Below are positions 36,529-47,400 of a stretch of 64,000 nt of DNA, piece after piece. The position numbers and the translations under genes are program-made. Location of the stretch: NCBI GenBank assembly GCA_003543135.1, contig DPJG01000021.1, positions 57,476 through 121,475 of the forward strand, written 5' to 3'. Under the pieces are notes generated by a model. That model was not told the DNA's origin. It saw only the letters and a list, made by a program, of their open reading frames with translations, and searched no databases. The stretch's first letter is position 1; each line of letters opens with the position of its first letter. Source of the DNA: Rheinheimera sp. GTDB taxonomy: Bacteria > Pseudomonadota > Gammaproteobacteria > Enterobacterales > Alteromonadaceae.

Positions 36529-37707
36529 ATGTTTCAGTCATTTTATACCGGCCTTTCAGGGATGTTGTCATTCTCTAAAAGTCTGGACACAGTCAGTAAT
36601 AATATCGCCAACATGAATACACCAGGTTTTCGTGGAGCTGACAGTTTTTATCAGAGTTTGTCGCAAGGTTCTGGTGAACAAACTGGTGCGGGTGTGCAAA
36701 TCTCTGGGCTTGGATTTCGGTTTTCCAACGGAGAAATGCGCCAGACAGGTAATAATACCGATCTTGCGATCAACGGAGCAGGATTTTTCACGCTATTAAA
36801 AGGTGATCAGACGTATTTTAGCCGTGCAGGACAGTTCAGTTTTGACGATAAAGGCATTCTTATCGAACGTAGCAGTGGTGCAGCTGTTGCGGTTTTGAAC
36901 GATGGTGGCCAACCTGGTGTGCTCGATTTGTCTGGGTTAAAACAAAACCCCGCTACACCCACTACTAAATTGACATTTAATGGCAATCTATCTAAAGCGG
37001 CCACAAGCGCGCATGAGATTAAAGGGTTGATTGTTTACAACAAAATTGGCGAGGAAGTAAAACTTGATCTGAAGCTGGAAAAAGATGCTGTGGTCCCAGA
37101 TGCTTGGAAAGTCACAGTGACAAACAGTTCAGGAGTCACCTTGCATCAGGGGGAAATCAGGTTTGGACCTGATGGCACACCAATGAACCTCTATAGCAGC
37201 ATTCAATTTAATTTAACCGACTCTTATGGTGGTGAATCGGCACTTTCATTAAATTTTGGCTCCGCAGGCGACTTTAGCAAAACCACCAGTCTGGCTGCTG
37301 GCACTACTCATAGTTTAAAAGCCAAAGTGGAAGACGGTGCCGCTGCGGGCACTTTGGTTGATGTCACTTTTGATGAACTGGGGACGGTAAAACTGCAATA
37401 CAGTAATGGCGTCAGTAAAAATGGGCCAGTACTGGCGCTGATGGAAATAGCCAATAAATCCTCACTTCAGCATGTTGATGGGAGCATTTTTACACTCAGC
37501 AATAAATCCGATGCGCAGCTTGGTAAAGCTGGTCAACCAGGATTTGGCAAGATCAGTGCAAAAAGTCTGGAGTTATCCAACGTCGATTTGTCCCGTGAAT
37601 TTGCCGATATGATCGTGATCCAGCGAGGTTATCAGGCGAGTTCCAAAATAATGAACGTTGCAAATCAATTGCTTGATCAGTTGTTTGAGAACACCAGAGG
37701 TCGATAA
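36529..37707 (+). CDS. flgE: Hook protein FlgE
   Basis: 392 aa from ATG 36529 (a TTG lies one codon earlier). It starts FQSFYTGLSGML with SNNIANMNTPGFRGAD (about 25-40), the rod/hook family motif. The C-terminus LSREFADMIVIQRGYQASSKIMNVANQLLDQLFE is canonical. Length is normal for a hook protein. Since no junction or filament proteins are encoded, the hook would be the outermost part of this machine. Confidence 0.94.
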   Translation: MFQSFYTGLSGMLSFSKSLDTVSNNIANMNTPGFRGADSFYQSLSQGSGEQTGAGVQISGLGFRFSNGEMRQTGNNTDLAINGAGFFTLLKGDQTYFSRAGQFSFDDKGILIERSSGAAVAVLNDGGQPGVLDLSGLKQNPATPTTKLTFNGNLSKAATSAHEIKGLIVYNKIGEEVKLDLKLEKDAVVPDAWKVTVTNSSGVTLHQGEIRFGPDGTPMNLYSSIQFNLTDSYGGESALSLNFGSAGDFSKTTSLAAGTTHSLKAKVEDGAAAGTLVDVTFDELGTVKLQYSNGVSKNGPVLALMEIANKSSLQHVDGSIFTLSNKSDAQLGKAGQPGFGKISAKSLELSNVDLSREFADMIVIQRGYQASSKIMNVANQLLDQLFENTRGR

Positions 37708-38432
37708 TGTTGGGTTTAAAACGCGGTGCCGTTTGTTGCAGTGCACAGCAAAACGTCATCAGGCAGTTGTTGAGTGGATACATTCAACAATGGAGCCAAC
37801 ATTGGTTTGCGCGTGAGGCCGAGCTTGAATTTACCTTTAACCAGCAATTGTTTGGCGGACTAGTCAATTCCCTCGAGCCATCGCCAGGAAATGCAGCCAT
37901 CCATGTATTGTTTCACGAAACAAAAAAAACTTTAACGCAGTTATTAAAGTTTAGTAGCGGCTTTGAAGGTGAAGTAACGCCAGATGATACTCAGCGTTTT
38001 GGCAAACCCTTTTGCGCGGTGTTGACAGCCGATCTAACTGAACGTTGTCAGAGTTTTGCCGATAATTCAGTTCAGTATCAGCTGTCCGTCAGGATCAAGC
38101 TCGGTGAATGTGAGTTTTGGGTTTATCCGACAGCAGCCTGGGTTGTAGCGCAACTAGATAAAGCAGACAACATAGAACGACACAGGTTTTCATTAACAGA
38201 GGCCGTACTGCCACTGCGCACTTTTGTAACACTTGATATGCCTGCACATCCGATGACATTCCAGCAGTTGCAGCAGATAACAGTAGGAACAGTGATCCCG
38301 TTGAATCGTAAATTAACCGACCCATTGCCTCTGACTGGCAATGGACAGTATTTATTCCAAGGGTATTTGGTCGAACAACAGCAACACAAAGCGGTATATC
38401 TGACCGCAAGAACAGAGAAATTAAAGTCATGA
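37707..38432 (+). CDS. Reduced FliM/SctQ-like C-ring protein
   Basis: 241 aa, between flgE and fliN, ATG sharing a base with the flgE stop. The N-terminus (MLGLKRGAVCCSAQQN) has no DEIDALL-type CheY-binding motif and the protein is about 90 aa shorter than FliM. The middle resembles the FliM/SctQ core only in outline; the C-terminus (VGTVIPLNRKLTDPLPL, YLFQGYLVEQQQHKAVYLTA) fits a SpoA-like domain. It is more like an injectisome SctQ sorting-platform protein than a rotary switch. Confidence 0.65.
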   Translation: MLGLKRGAVCCSAQQNVIRQLLSGYIQQWSQHWFAREAELEFTFNQQLFGGLVNSLEPSPGNAAIHVLFHETKKTLTQLLKFSSGFEGEVTPDDTQRFGKPFCAVLTADLTERCQSFADNSVQYQLSVRIKLGECEFWVYPTAAWVVAQLDKADNIERHRFSLTEAVLPLRTFVTLDMPAHPMTFQQLQQITVGTVIPLNRKLTDPLPLTGNGQYLFQGYLVEQQQHKAVYLTARTEKLKS

Positions 38433-38743
38433 AGCACGTCGAAGAAGTTGAGTACAGTCAGGTGGATAGCGAACCCGTTGGTGAAGCATTAGTGCCTGTC
38501 GATATTAATTTAATCGGTAATCTAACTGTGGCACTGCGTGCAGAAATTGGCAGTTGTGAGTTGTCAGTAGCCGAGCTTTATCAGGTCAAAAAGGGTCAGG
38601 TATTGTCATTCAACTCTAAAGTCGCAGATTTGATTGAATTGAAGTTGGAGGGGAACACTGTTGCACGGGGACGACTGGTTGCATTGGATGGATATTTTGC
38701 ACTGGAGATCGTCGATACTGCTGTGGATGGTTTACACCCATGA
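38429..38743 (+). CDS. fliN: C-ring/sorting protein FliN
   Basis: 104 aa, ATGA overlap. One SpoA domain: VALRAEIGSCELSVAELYQVKKGQVLSF and NTVARGRLVALDGYFALEI are the usual FliN strands. It would form the cytoplasmic ring with the FliM-like protein and recruit FliH. Confidence 0.9.
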   Translation: MKHVEEVEYSQVDSEPVGEALVPVDINLIGNLTVALRAEIGSCELSVAELYQVKKGQVLSFNSKVADLIELKLEGNTVARGRLVALDGYFALEIVDTAVDGLHP

Positions 38744-39018
38744 GTGGACCAGGATTTGCAAATGCGTCTGTGCTCACTTTGCCTGAACTGTTGATCTGGA
38801 CTGCCGGTTGCGCTTTGTTGTTATTAGTTTTTGGATTATTAAGGCGGAGGTTGAATCAACAGGCACAGCCTTCGATAGATTGTCATTATCAACTCAAGCA
38901 ATTAAGTCGCGAAGCGAAGCTCCATACACTTACTGTCAAAGGTATTGAGTACCAAATTTTTGAATCAGGCGGTGCATTAATACAACTGCACGGAGCACAG
39001 GGCGAAAGTAATGTTTAG
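38740..39018 (+). CDS. fliO: Export gate assembly protein FliO
   Basis: 92 aa, one transmembrane helix near the N-terminus (LLIWTAGCALLLLVFGLL, about 15-32) and a short basic cytoplasmic tail ending in a small beta segment. The position between fliN and fliP and the size fit FliO, which helps assemble FliP. Weakly conserved family; call by context and topology. Confidence 0.75.
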   Translation: MSGPGFANASVLTLPELLIWTAGCALLLLVFGLLRRRLNQQAQPSIDCHYQLKQLSREAKLHTLTVKGIEYQIFESGGALIQLHGAQGESNV

Positions 39019-39727
39019 AACTCTGTTGTTTGTAGTGTTGTTGATGCCATTTGCCTCTTTTGCTGCAATAGATGTAAATGCCTTAGGGGAAGGATTATTG
39101 ACGCTGGCGCCAGAGCTTAAAACCTTGGCGACTTTGACCATGCTGTCCTTTGTGCCTTTATTTTTTATTGCAATGACGTCTTTTACCCGAATTTTGATTG
39201 TGCTGTCGTTGTTACGTCATGCGATGGGGTTGCAGCAAACACCCCCGAATATGGTGTTGCTCACATTAGCGTTGTTTTTAACTTTGTTTACCATGAGTCC
39301 GGTTTTTGAAAGGTCTTTGCATCAAGGCGTTCAACCTTATCTGCAAGAGCAGTTGCCATTAGACAAAGCTATTACTGCAGCTACAGATCCGTTTAAGACC
39401 TTTATGATTTCGCAAACAAGGGAGCAAGATTTTGCAGCTGTTGCTGCGATGAACGGAACACCTTTGCCTGCGACTGCCGCTGAAGTTCCAATGCTGCAAC
39501 TTATCCCTGCTTTTATGCTAAGCGAATTGACAACAGCTTTTAAAATGGCTTTTTTGTTATTTATTCCCTTTTTGCTGATTGATCTTGTAGTTGCAAGTTT
39601 ATTGATGGCCTTAGGTATGATGATGGTTCCTCCGGTTACAGTGTCCCTGCCACTAAAGATTATGGTTTTTGTACTGATCGATGGGTGGGCTTTATTAAGT
39701 CGTTCTTTAGTGAGTAGTTTTAACTAA
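39011..39727 (+). CDS. fliP: Flagellar-type export gate protein FliP
   Basis: 238 aa. Signal peptide ending SFAAI, as FliP proteins have, then hydrophobic helices. Signatures: FTRILIVLSLLRHAMGLQQTPPN and LIPAFMLSELTTAFKMAFLLFIPFLLIDLVVAS (in pieces, about 155-190). With FliQ and FliR at the other end of the cluster it completes the gate. Confidence 0.95.
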   Translation: MFRTLLFVVLLMPFASFAAIDVNALGEGLLTLAPELKTLATLTMLSFVPLFFIAMTSFTRILIVLSLLRHAMGLQQTPPNMVLLTLALFLTLFTMSPVFERSLHQGVQPYLQEQLPLDKAITAATDPFKTFMISQTREQDFAAVAAMNGTPLPATAAEVPMLQLIPAFMLSELTTAFKMAFLLFIPFLLIDLVVASLLMALGMMMVPPVTVSLPLKIMVFVLIDGWALLSRSLVSSFN

Positions 39728-40453
39728 ATGCAGCAGCAGGAACTTAGCGAGTGGCAAGATTTTGTTTTATTGCAGAATAAAACAACAAGGGACAAGTTAT
39801 TCGCCAGATATCAGGAATGGGCCTATTCGGAAGCGAGGCAGTGGCAACGGCAGATTTGGATAGGCGGTCTCGAATCGGCGGATTATTTACAATACGCGGC
39901 CACAGGCTTGCTTGAAGCAATTTCGCAATATGATCCGGAGCTAGGCATCCCGTTCCAACCATTTGCCCGCTTCCGAGTCAAGGGGACAATTCTGAACGAA
40001 ATTTTTCGTTTTTCGGAAAAATCGGCGCAATGGGTTGCCGGGCGCGAGTTATATCAACAGCAACAGGACCTTTCAGCCGATCCTCTAGGTCTCGTGATGG
40101 CTCGAATCGAAGAGCTGGCAGTAAGGTTTTTATTGCACGATGTGGTAGACGAGTCTCCAAAACATTGGGTACTCGGTCAACATTATTCTTCCATCGAATT
40201 GAATGTACTCAAGCAGCGCTTGTTAAAACAGTTACTTGCGCTTGAGGAACCAGCTCAGTCAATTATGTTGCTGCACTATCAGTTTGACGTCAGTTTTACC
40301 GAGATTGCGGAGCAACTGCAATTAAGCAAAGGGCGCATCAGCCAAATACATAAACAAGTAATTGAACAATTATTGCGCCCTAGCCAGAGCATGGTATCGA
40401 AAAAATCATCCTCACTAGAGCGCTCTTTACATGGAGTGACTGAAAGTGCCTGA
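39728..40453 (+). CDS. fliA: FliA-type (sigma-28-like) RNA polymerase sigma factor
   Basis: 241 aa. Region 2 has YLQYAATGLLEAISQYDPELGIPFQPFARFRVKGTILNEI, read in pieces at about 55-95; region 4.2 helix-turn-helix is FTEIAEQLQLSKGRISQIHKQ (about 190-210). FliA controls late flagellar genes and is normally held by FlgM, which is absent here. It probably transcribes the substrate gene or part of the cluster. It follows fliP without a gap. Confidence 0.88.
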   Translation: MQQQELSEWQDFVLLQNKTTRDKLFARYQEWAYSEARQWQRQIWIGGLESADYLQYAATGLLEAISQYDPELGIPFQPFARFRVKGTILNEIFRFSEKSAQWVAGRELYQQQQDLSADPLGLVMARIEELAVRFLLHDVVDESPKHWVLGQHYSSIELNVLKQRLLKQLLALEEPAQSIMLLHYQFDVSFTEIAEQLQLSKGRISQIHKQVIEQLLRPSQSMVSKKSSSLERSLHGVTESA

Positions 40454-40961
40454 ACAAACGAATAATTTTGAAGCTAACCTTTACGCAGATTATGTAGCAG
40501 GAAAAATAAGCATTGCCGATTTATCAGGTTTTATTGCAAAACAACCTATGGTCGCGCAGTTATATTTTTTAAGAGGTTCTGAATATGCCGAAGACGGGCA
40601 AACAGAGCTGGCTATGGCTGATTTTGCAACAGCTGTGCTGCTCGAGCCGGAATTTAAACTAGCCAGATTACAATATTGCTTCTGCTGTATGACGCCTGAG
40701 TGGGTCTCGATGGTGCCGGTGTTACTTCAGCCTCTGCTGTTTGCTGAAGATTTGTATGCAACTTACGCACAAGCTTTACTTGCGTTAATGCAACAGCAAA
40801 CAGAACATTACGATCAACTATTCAGCCAACTGAAACAAAGTGATTTCCCTGCGGCAATGTTGCAAAATCTGCAGCAACTGGCGGAGCAGTTGTCAGATCG
40901 CACGTCTCAGAATAATGAAATCAGTCCTGTGCTGCTGGAGATTTACAGCCAGAAACATTAA
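40446..40961 (+). CDS. Small TPR-like protein, possible secretion chaperone
   Basis: 171 aa, GTG start overlapping fliA by 8 bp. The TPR-like helices are VAQLYFLRGSEYAEDGQTELAMADFATAVLLEPEF (about 34-68) and following. Acidic and without a signal peptide. Size and TPR make-up recall class II chaperones of injectisomes (about 160-170 aa, for translocators). Lying between the sigma factor and the giant substrate gene, it could chaperone that substrate. No flagellar protein of known family corresponds. Confidence 0.55.
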   Translation: MPEQTNNFEANLYADYVAGKISIADLSGFIAKQPMVAQLYFLRGSEYAEDGQTELAMADFATAVLLEPEFKLARLQYCFCCMTPEWVSMVPVLLQPLLFAEDLYATYAQALLALMQQQTEHYDQLFSQLKQSDFPAAMLQNLQQLAEQLSDRTSQNNEISPVLLEIYSQKH

Positions 40962-40963
40962 TC

Positions 40964-41305
40964 TTGAGCCAAATTTATCGGAATGCTTATTCTGTGACAG
41001 ATAAAATTCAACCAAAAACGCTGTTTAGTGTTTACAAAACACAGCGGCGAACCAACAGAACTGAACCGGTGGAGCGGCCTTCCACCGGGATTGTCGATAA
41101 AAAACTTTTTGAACATCTGACAGCTTTAACATCAGAGCAGCGCCCATTGGCACTTGCCCGCGCTCTTACCACCCAAGTACTACAAAATAAATTCAAGTTA
41201 ACAGATCAACAATCGCCCGAATATCAAAGATTACATCGCCTTATAACCCAACAGATAGTCGACAGTCCCGAACTGGCAGCTTTATTGTTACAGTTAAACA
41301 TTTGA
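40964..41305 (+). CDS. Hypothetical 113-aa protein, last gene of the cluster
   Basis: TTG start two bases after the previous stop. Basic N-terminal third (YKTQRRTNRTEP), helical C-terminal two-thirds ending LAALLLQLNI. No signal peptide and no family recognised. Its place directly before the giant YD-repeat gene suggests an accessory, chaperone or secreted early component. AT-rich non-coding DNA follows. Confidence 0.5.
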   Translation: MSQIYRNAYSVTDKIQPKTLFSVYKTQRRTNRTEPVERPSTGIVDKKLFEHLTALTSEQRPLALARALTTQVLQNKFKLTDQQSPEYQRLHRLITQQIVDSPELAALLLQLNI

Positions 41306-41348
41306 AAAAAATAAATCAAAATAAGTGAAAATTAGCTAAACAAAAATA

Positions 41349-41401
41349 AAAATCTCCGGAAGTAACAGTTATCAGAAAGTTACAGGATTAACGGAGATTT
41401 T
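41349..41401 (+). promoter_or_regulatory. Leader hairpin that masks the ribosome binding site of the giant gene
   Basis: AAAATCTCCG (41349-41358) pairs perfectly with CGGAGATTTT (41392-41401). The 3' arm contains the Shine-Dalgarno GGAG and touches the ATG at 41402. Inside, GTAAC (41362-41366) pairs with GTTAC (41379-41383). The folded mRNA would hide the ribosome site, so translation should need unfolding by a protein, small RNA, temperature or coupling. No T-run follows the stem, so it is not a terminator. Confidence 0.65.
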
Positions 41402-44400
41402 ATGGTTGCGGTAGTTTCAGGTGCGGGTCTTGGTTTATTTCATTCCAATTTAAGCTCAGGGATAGAGAGTCTTGGTCATTCGGAAATTGGACAAGCAAAA
41501 GAGCGTGTCTACGTAAACGCCGCAACAGGCAATCTAGTCGTTCAGAACTCAGATGAAAAAATTTCCGGTTTAGGTCTGGGTTTTTCCATGTTAAGAACCT
41601 ACAACAGCCAGGCTGTTGTTGATGGTGATAACAACGATCAATGGCGCCTGGGTTATATCAGTACAATCAGTTTTGACGGTTTGCAGTATCAGCGGGTTGC
41701 TGCTGATGGATTTACTCAAACTTTTAGTCATGTCAGCGGCAACACTTATCAGAGTTTTGAAGGCGGCGGTCATGCCGATACACTTAAAGTCATTGCATCC
41801 AATCATGTTGAAATTACCAGCGATGGAGGTGTCACTGAAGTTTATATAGAAGGTAAGCTGATTGAACGTCGTGATCCTGTTGGTGTCGTACAAATTTACT
41901 ATAGCAACGGCCAGCCAGAGAAAATTATTCAGAATCTGCAAAATGGCACAGATGAAACCCACATCGAATATTATCAAGCCGGTCATACCAGCGCGGGTCT
42001 GATTAAGTCCATCAGGACCAGCAATCTTAATAATGAACAAAAACGCGTAGAATACCGTTATGACTCGTCACAACGGTTACAGTATGTACTGATTGATAAA
42101 ACGCCAGAAAACAAAACGGACAACAATATTTATGTCATTGAATATGGTTATAAAGACCAAAATTCAAAGCTACTCACATCTATTAAACAATACGACTACC
42201 AACATTTAGGCTCAACGTCAGATAATAAAATCGAACTCAACATTGAGTATTACAGTGAAACTGAAGCTACACATATTCGTGGTAGGGTCAAATCTGTTAC
42301 GCAAGGACTTCTTAAAACTACGTACATTTACGTTGATTCAAACAAAACTCGTGTCACAACAGCTTCAGACAGCATTGATTACGAATTTGATGCACAGGAA
42401 AGATTAAAGTCCGTTAGTTTTGATAGCTCAGCTGGGACAAGAGTAACCACCAGCTACAGCTACAATGCAAAAGGTTTATTGGAGACAGTGACTGCAGGGA
42501 CGAACGAGTCGACAACATATAGCTATGATGAAAACGGTAATATCACTAAGATCCTGACAAATACCGGAGCTGATGTCATCCGCCAGTATAACGCTCAAAA
42601 CAATCTGATTTTAGAACGGATTGGGCGTGAGAATTCAGGTGGTGAGTTTTACGACAGGACGGTCAGCCGTTATGTTTACGATAATTCCGGCCAATTTTTG
42701 CGTTTTATCCTCGATGGTAACGGTGGTGTTACCGAATACCGTTACAATATGCTCAACCAGCGTATTGAGGAACGTAAATATACAAAAGAAGCTTTTGATT
42801 TAGCTTCTTACACTGCTGAACAGGTGCCTACGTTACAGACACTGGAGAGCTGGGTGTCGAAAGTATCCGACAAAAGTGCACAAGAGCTTTTAACATTTAG
42901 TTACGACCTGCGTGGCAACTTGCATACAAAAACGGCATATAGCCAGTTGGATACCAAAGGCGATGGCGCAGGGCCAGCCAGCGTCTGGAGTTACATTTAC
43001 GATTTTCGTGGTCAGCTCCTGCAAGAAACCCGTCCTGAAGGCAATCTTACAGTAGATAACCCTTATGACCATGTAACGACTTTTGCTTATGATGGGCTCG
43101 GTCGAGCTGTCAGTAAAACGGACGGAGAACGTAATACCGTCAGTTTTGTTTTTGACGATAAAAACCGTAGCTTTGAAGTGCGTTATCAAAATGGTTTAGT
43201 TGAACGCAGTACTTATGACAAAAGTGGCTTAATAGTCTCATTGCAAAGCGAGGCGCTGCTTGATTCCAAAGATCTGGGCTCCGAATTTTTTGTTTATGAC
43301 GACGCAGGTCGTTTATCCGCAAGCAAAGACGTATATGGTCAATGGGAGTATCGTTTTTATGAGGCCAGCGGCGCTTTAGCCGCAACTGTTGGTAAAAATG
43401 GTAACGTTACCCGTTATTATTACGACGCCGCAGGTCGTTTGGAAAAAACGGTGCAATTAGATGCGTTGGTAACTCCTTCATCTGCTTGGGTGGTGAACAA
43501 CAAACTTGAGTACAGTCTGGCGCAGCTTGATAGTTTTATTAAGGCAAGCCCAACTGAAAAAAATCGTATTAGTTGGTCATTTTATGAAAACGGGAAAAAA
43601 GTCCTGGATGTTGACGCAGAGATATTTCTTACAAGATATATTTATGACTATTCCGATACTCTTATCGGTTACGTTAAATATGAGCTTGGTGCAGATCTTG
43701 TTCGTTATGACGAAAATGAGCGGCAGCGACTGGTTGAGATTGAGCGTCAGCATCTAGGGTCGAGCCGGGATGACATAGCAAGTTGGTGGAATGAATTTGA
43801 TAGTGCAGGTCGCATTAGCGCGAGTTTAAATACCGACTCATTTTTAAAAGGCTCCAAAGTCGAGTATTTTTATGACAAAGTAGGCCGTAAAATTGCAGAA
43901 ACTGCTTATGCAGAGCAAATTACAGAAGCTAACCAATTTCAGGTCGCGCCGGATGAAGTAAATGATCGCACCAAACAATGGCGTTATGATGCACAGGGTC
44001 GGGTTGTCGCAACAGTTTCTGCCGATGGGCATGTTGAAAGGTTCGAATACAATCTCAATGGTCAACTGGTTAAACATTTAAGTTATGCCACGCTAGTGCG
44101 GGGTATCAAAAAAGACGAGCCAATTTCAATTCCGGCTGGTGCGGTAAGGGTTACCAGCTATCAATATGATGGCAATGACCGTCTGGTGCGAGAGTTGTCA
44201 CCCGAAGGTTTATTAACCGAATACCACTATAACAATATGGGGTTGCTGGTTGAAAAACGTCAGGGTGCAAAAGTGGCAACAGCATCTCAGGGGGTCATGA
44301 CAGTTGATACTTCAGCTGAACATAAAATTGAGCGGTTTGGTTATGATTTAAAAGGGCAGTTAACGGCTCAACTTGATACGAAATCCAACCAAGAACTTGG

Positions 44401-47400
44401 TTTAAACGTTACCGCAGCTCAGGTGCAGCAGGCATTAAGCGGAAATCCTTCGGTTGCTCATATTTATAACCATCTCGGTCAGTTAATTGAATCTCGCGAC
44501 GCTGAAGGTTATGCCACGCTATATTTTTATAACAAGGCAAATCAACTGGCGATTATTATTGACCCAGAGAAGCAGCTTACCCACTTAAGCTATAACGCTT
44601 TTGGCGATCTTGTTAGTAAGTATTCGGCAGCTAAGCCAATACCACAGACACAATATGAACAGTTAATCCAAGCGCGTAAAACGAATGCTGATGTTGGTTT
44701 AGCAGAGGCAACAGGTCTGATTGCCACAATTTTGAAATCCTATATTGATCCTGGTGTCGCACCGCAATTAAGTAACAAAGACGATGCTGATGTCGTCGAA
44801 ACCTTTTCGCATGACAAATTGGGTAATGTTACCGAGTTTTGGCGCGACCTGGTCATGAAGTCTTCAGGAAATCAATTCGGGCAAGTACAACAAAAGTGGA
44901 ACTGGTTAGGTTTACAAACACACCATATCACGAATGAATCATTTGTCAGTTTAAATTCTGCTTGGTCTTCGCAAACGAAGAGTATTGCGTACGAATCGAA
45001 ATACGATATCCGAGGATTGCTGGTTGAGCAAAAACGTGATGGCGAGATCATCAGCACACAGGCTTATGACGCTTTTGGCAGATTAACTAAAATTACCGGA
45101 GCGAAGGAACAACAAACAACGACTAATTACGGCCTGGATGTCGAAAATGACAAAGTGGGACGTGTTGTTACAACTTCGCAGCTGGTCAATGGCAATACAG
45201 TTCAGAAAACAATTACCCGTTATGATGCTTTTGACAGGGTTCTCGAGGTTATCGATCCGCTTGGTAATAAAACCTCATACCATTATGACGATGTAAACAG
45301 GAAAACCACAGTTACCAGTACGTTAAACGGTAAAACAGTGGTGACAGAAACCAGTCGTAATGTATTGGGCAGAGTTACAGATGTTGTTGTAAAACAAGAT
45401 AATATTGAACTACAAAGCAGCCGTTATGTTTATGATGCCAATGGCAATCTCAAAGAAGTTTATCTGAATAATAAACTTCAGGAGAGCCGCACATACACCA
45501 AAAACAACAGACTGGAGTTTGTTACAGACGCAACCGACATCGTTAAAGACAAAATCGGCAGCCGAGTTAAAAGTGAATATGACAAAAACGGTAAAGTTAT
45601 CAAAACTATTACCGATTTTGATGGTTTAGCTATTACAACTGAATGGAAACAAGAGGGAAACCGTTCTGTTGTTAAACAAACTCAGGGTGACAAAGTCAGC
45701 TGGATCACTTACGACAAGAATGGTCGTGTTAGCACAGAAGATTTGCTGGAAGTTTCAGCCAACGGCAACCGTTACAAAGTTAGAACCAGTTACAAATATG
45801 ACCAGGCTGGACAAAAACTTGAAGTTTCCTCTGGTCTGCGGATTTCAATTGATGCAAATAATAACGAAATTAAAGACAGCAACGGCCAGACCATAACGGA
45901 CAGCAGTGCAGTTCAAACGACAGGCTTTAACTACGACAGTTACAACAGATTATCCCGCCAATATAAGCTCAATGGCACTGAAAAAGTCAATGAAGTCCAG
46001 TATTTATATGACGAATCTGACCGGCTGATTGAACGTATCGAAATTATGTCGTCGGATAGTGTAAAACGAACTTTTTATGGTTATGACAACGGTGACATGC
46101 TGGTTTTCGAAGCTGTCACACACAGCATGGCTGGCAACAGCATGTCATTATCAGTTCGTACTTTTGATTATGACAACAAAGGCCAACGTATTGCCCAGCA
46201 TCAATTTATGTCATTGCTTGACAGCGGTGTTGCACTGAATGGTCAAGTGAACCCGGCAACATTACAAACTCAGGTTGCTGCTTACACAGGGAAGAAAGCC
46301 AGTACCTATTTTGGCTATGACAACAATGGTAGGCAAAATGTCACTGTAGATGCGAATGGTACTCGTAGTTTCTCCAGATTTGATGCCCTTGGCAGGCTGA
46401 TGGAAGAGTTCACATTAACAACTCAAACAGTTGTTTCTTCTACCGAAGCTGACACTCTCAAACAAACTGGGACTCTGCATTTACCTGCTGCAGGTCAGTA
46501 TGACGCCCGTACCCGTTATATCTATAACGATCAGAATAAAGTGGCCTTTAAGCTGGTCAGCACCGGCACTGAGGCGATGCTAACCGGTTATGAATACGAT
46601 CTCGAAGGTAAATTAATACAAACACGGCAGTATGCAACCAAGGTTAGTTATGATGCCAACCTTGCAGCACATGAATATCTGAAACTGCAAAAGCCCTTAG
46701 CTGACCGAGTCACCCAGCTTTTTTATGACAACGCGGACCGGCTACGTTTCAGCATCGATGCTGGCGGTTTGGTTACAGAAATGCGATACAACCTACAAGG
46801 TCAGGTAACACAAGAGCTCAAGCATATAGAGCTGATCAATGCAGAAACGAGTTATTCGCAAGAATGGCAAAATGGAACCCTTGAATACGCCAGTCTGGTC
46901 GCCAAATATGCGGACAGCATCCTGCTGCCGGGTACGAGAGTTATTACCAACGAATACGATAGCCTTGGCCGTTTAACCAAAATTACCTACCCGGAGAAAA
47001 ATCCCACTACAAAGCTTTATTACACCGAGTTATTCAGCTACAACGCAGCTGGCCTGAAGACCAGCTTTACTGACCGTAATGGCAATGAATGGCGGTACCA
47101 GTATGATGCAGCGGGTCGGCTTGAAGCAGAATATACGCCCGAGTTAGGGGCAGAGCAGCTGCTGCAGAACCTGAAAGAAGGTGTGAATTTAACTGATGCT
47201 TCGGTCAACCCTTACGAGTCTGTCAAAGGTTTTGGTAAAAAACTGTATCAGTATGACAGTGCCGGCAATTTAATAAGTATTACCCAGGGTTTAGTATTAA
47301 GTGTTCAATCCAGTGCTTTTTATGGCCAAACCCGTGTTACCAAATTCGGTTACGATTTAGCTGGGCGCCAGATACAAGTTGTTCAGCCTAAAGCAACCAA

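Noticed and set aside
20993-41305. A normal primary flagellar operon
   Set aside because: Filament, junction, cap, motor, chemotaxis and full FliG genes are missing, and FliM is reduced. Too many losses in an otherwise intact cluster for a motility system, though genes outside the window cannot be excluded.
41337-41362. Sigma-28 promoter before the giant gene
   Set aside because: TAAA-N14-TCCGGAAG matches the consensus poorly in the -10 part and has the wrong spacing; the region is also explained by the hairpin.
41591-42040. Minus-strand 149-aa reading frame inside the giant gene
   Set aside because: It mirrors the strongly coding plus-strand YD-repeat sequence; no ribosome site or recognisable protein.
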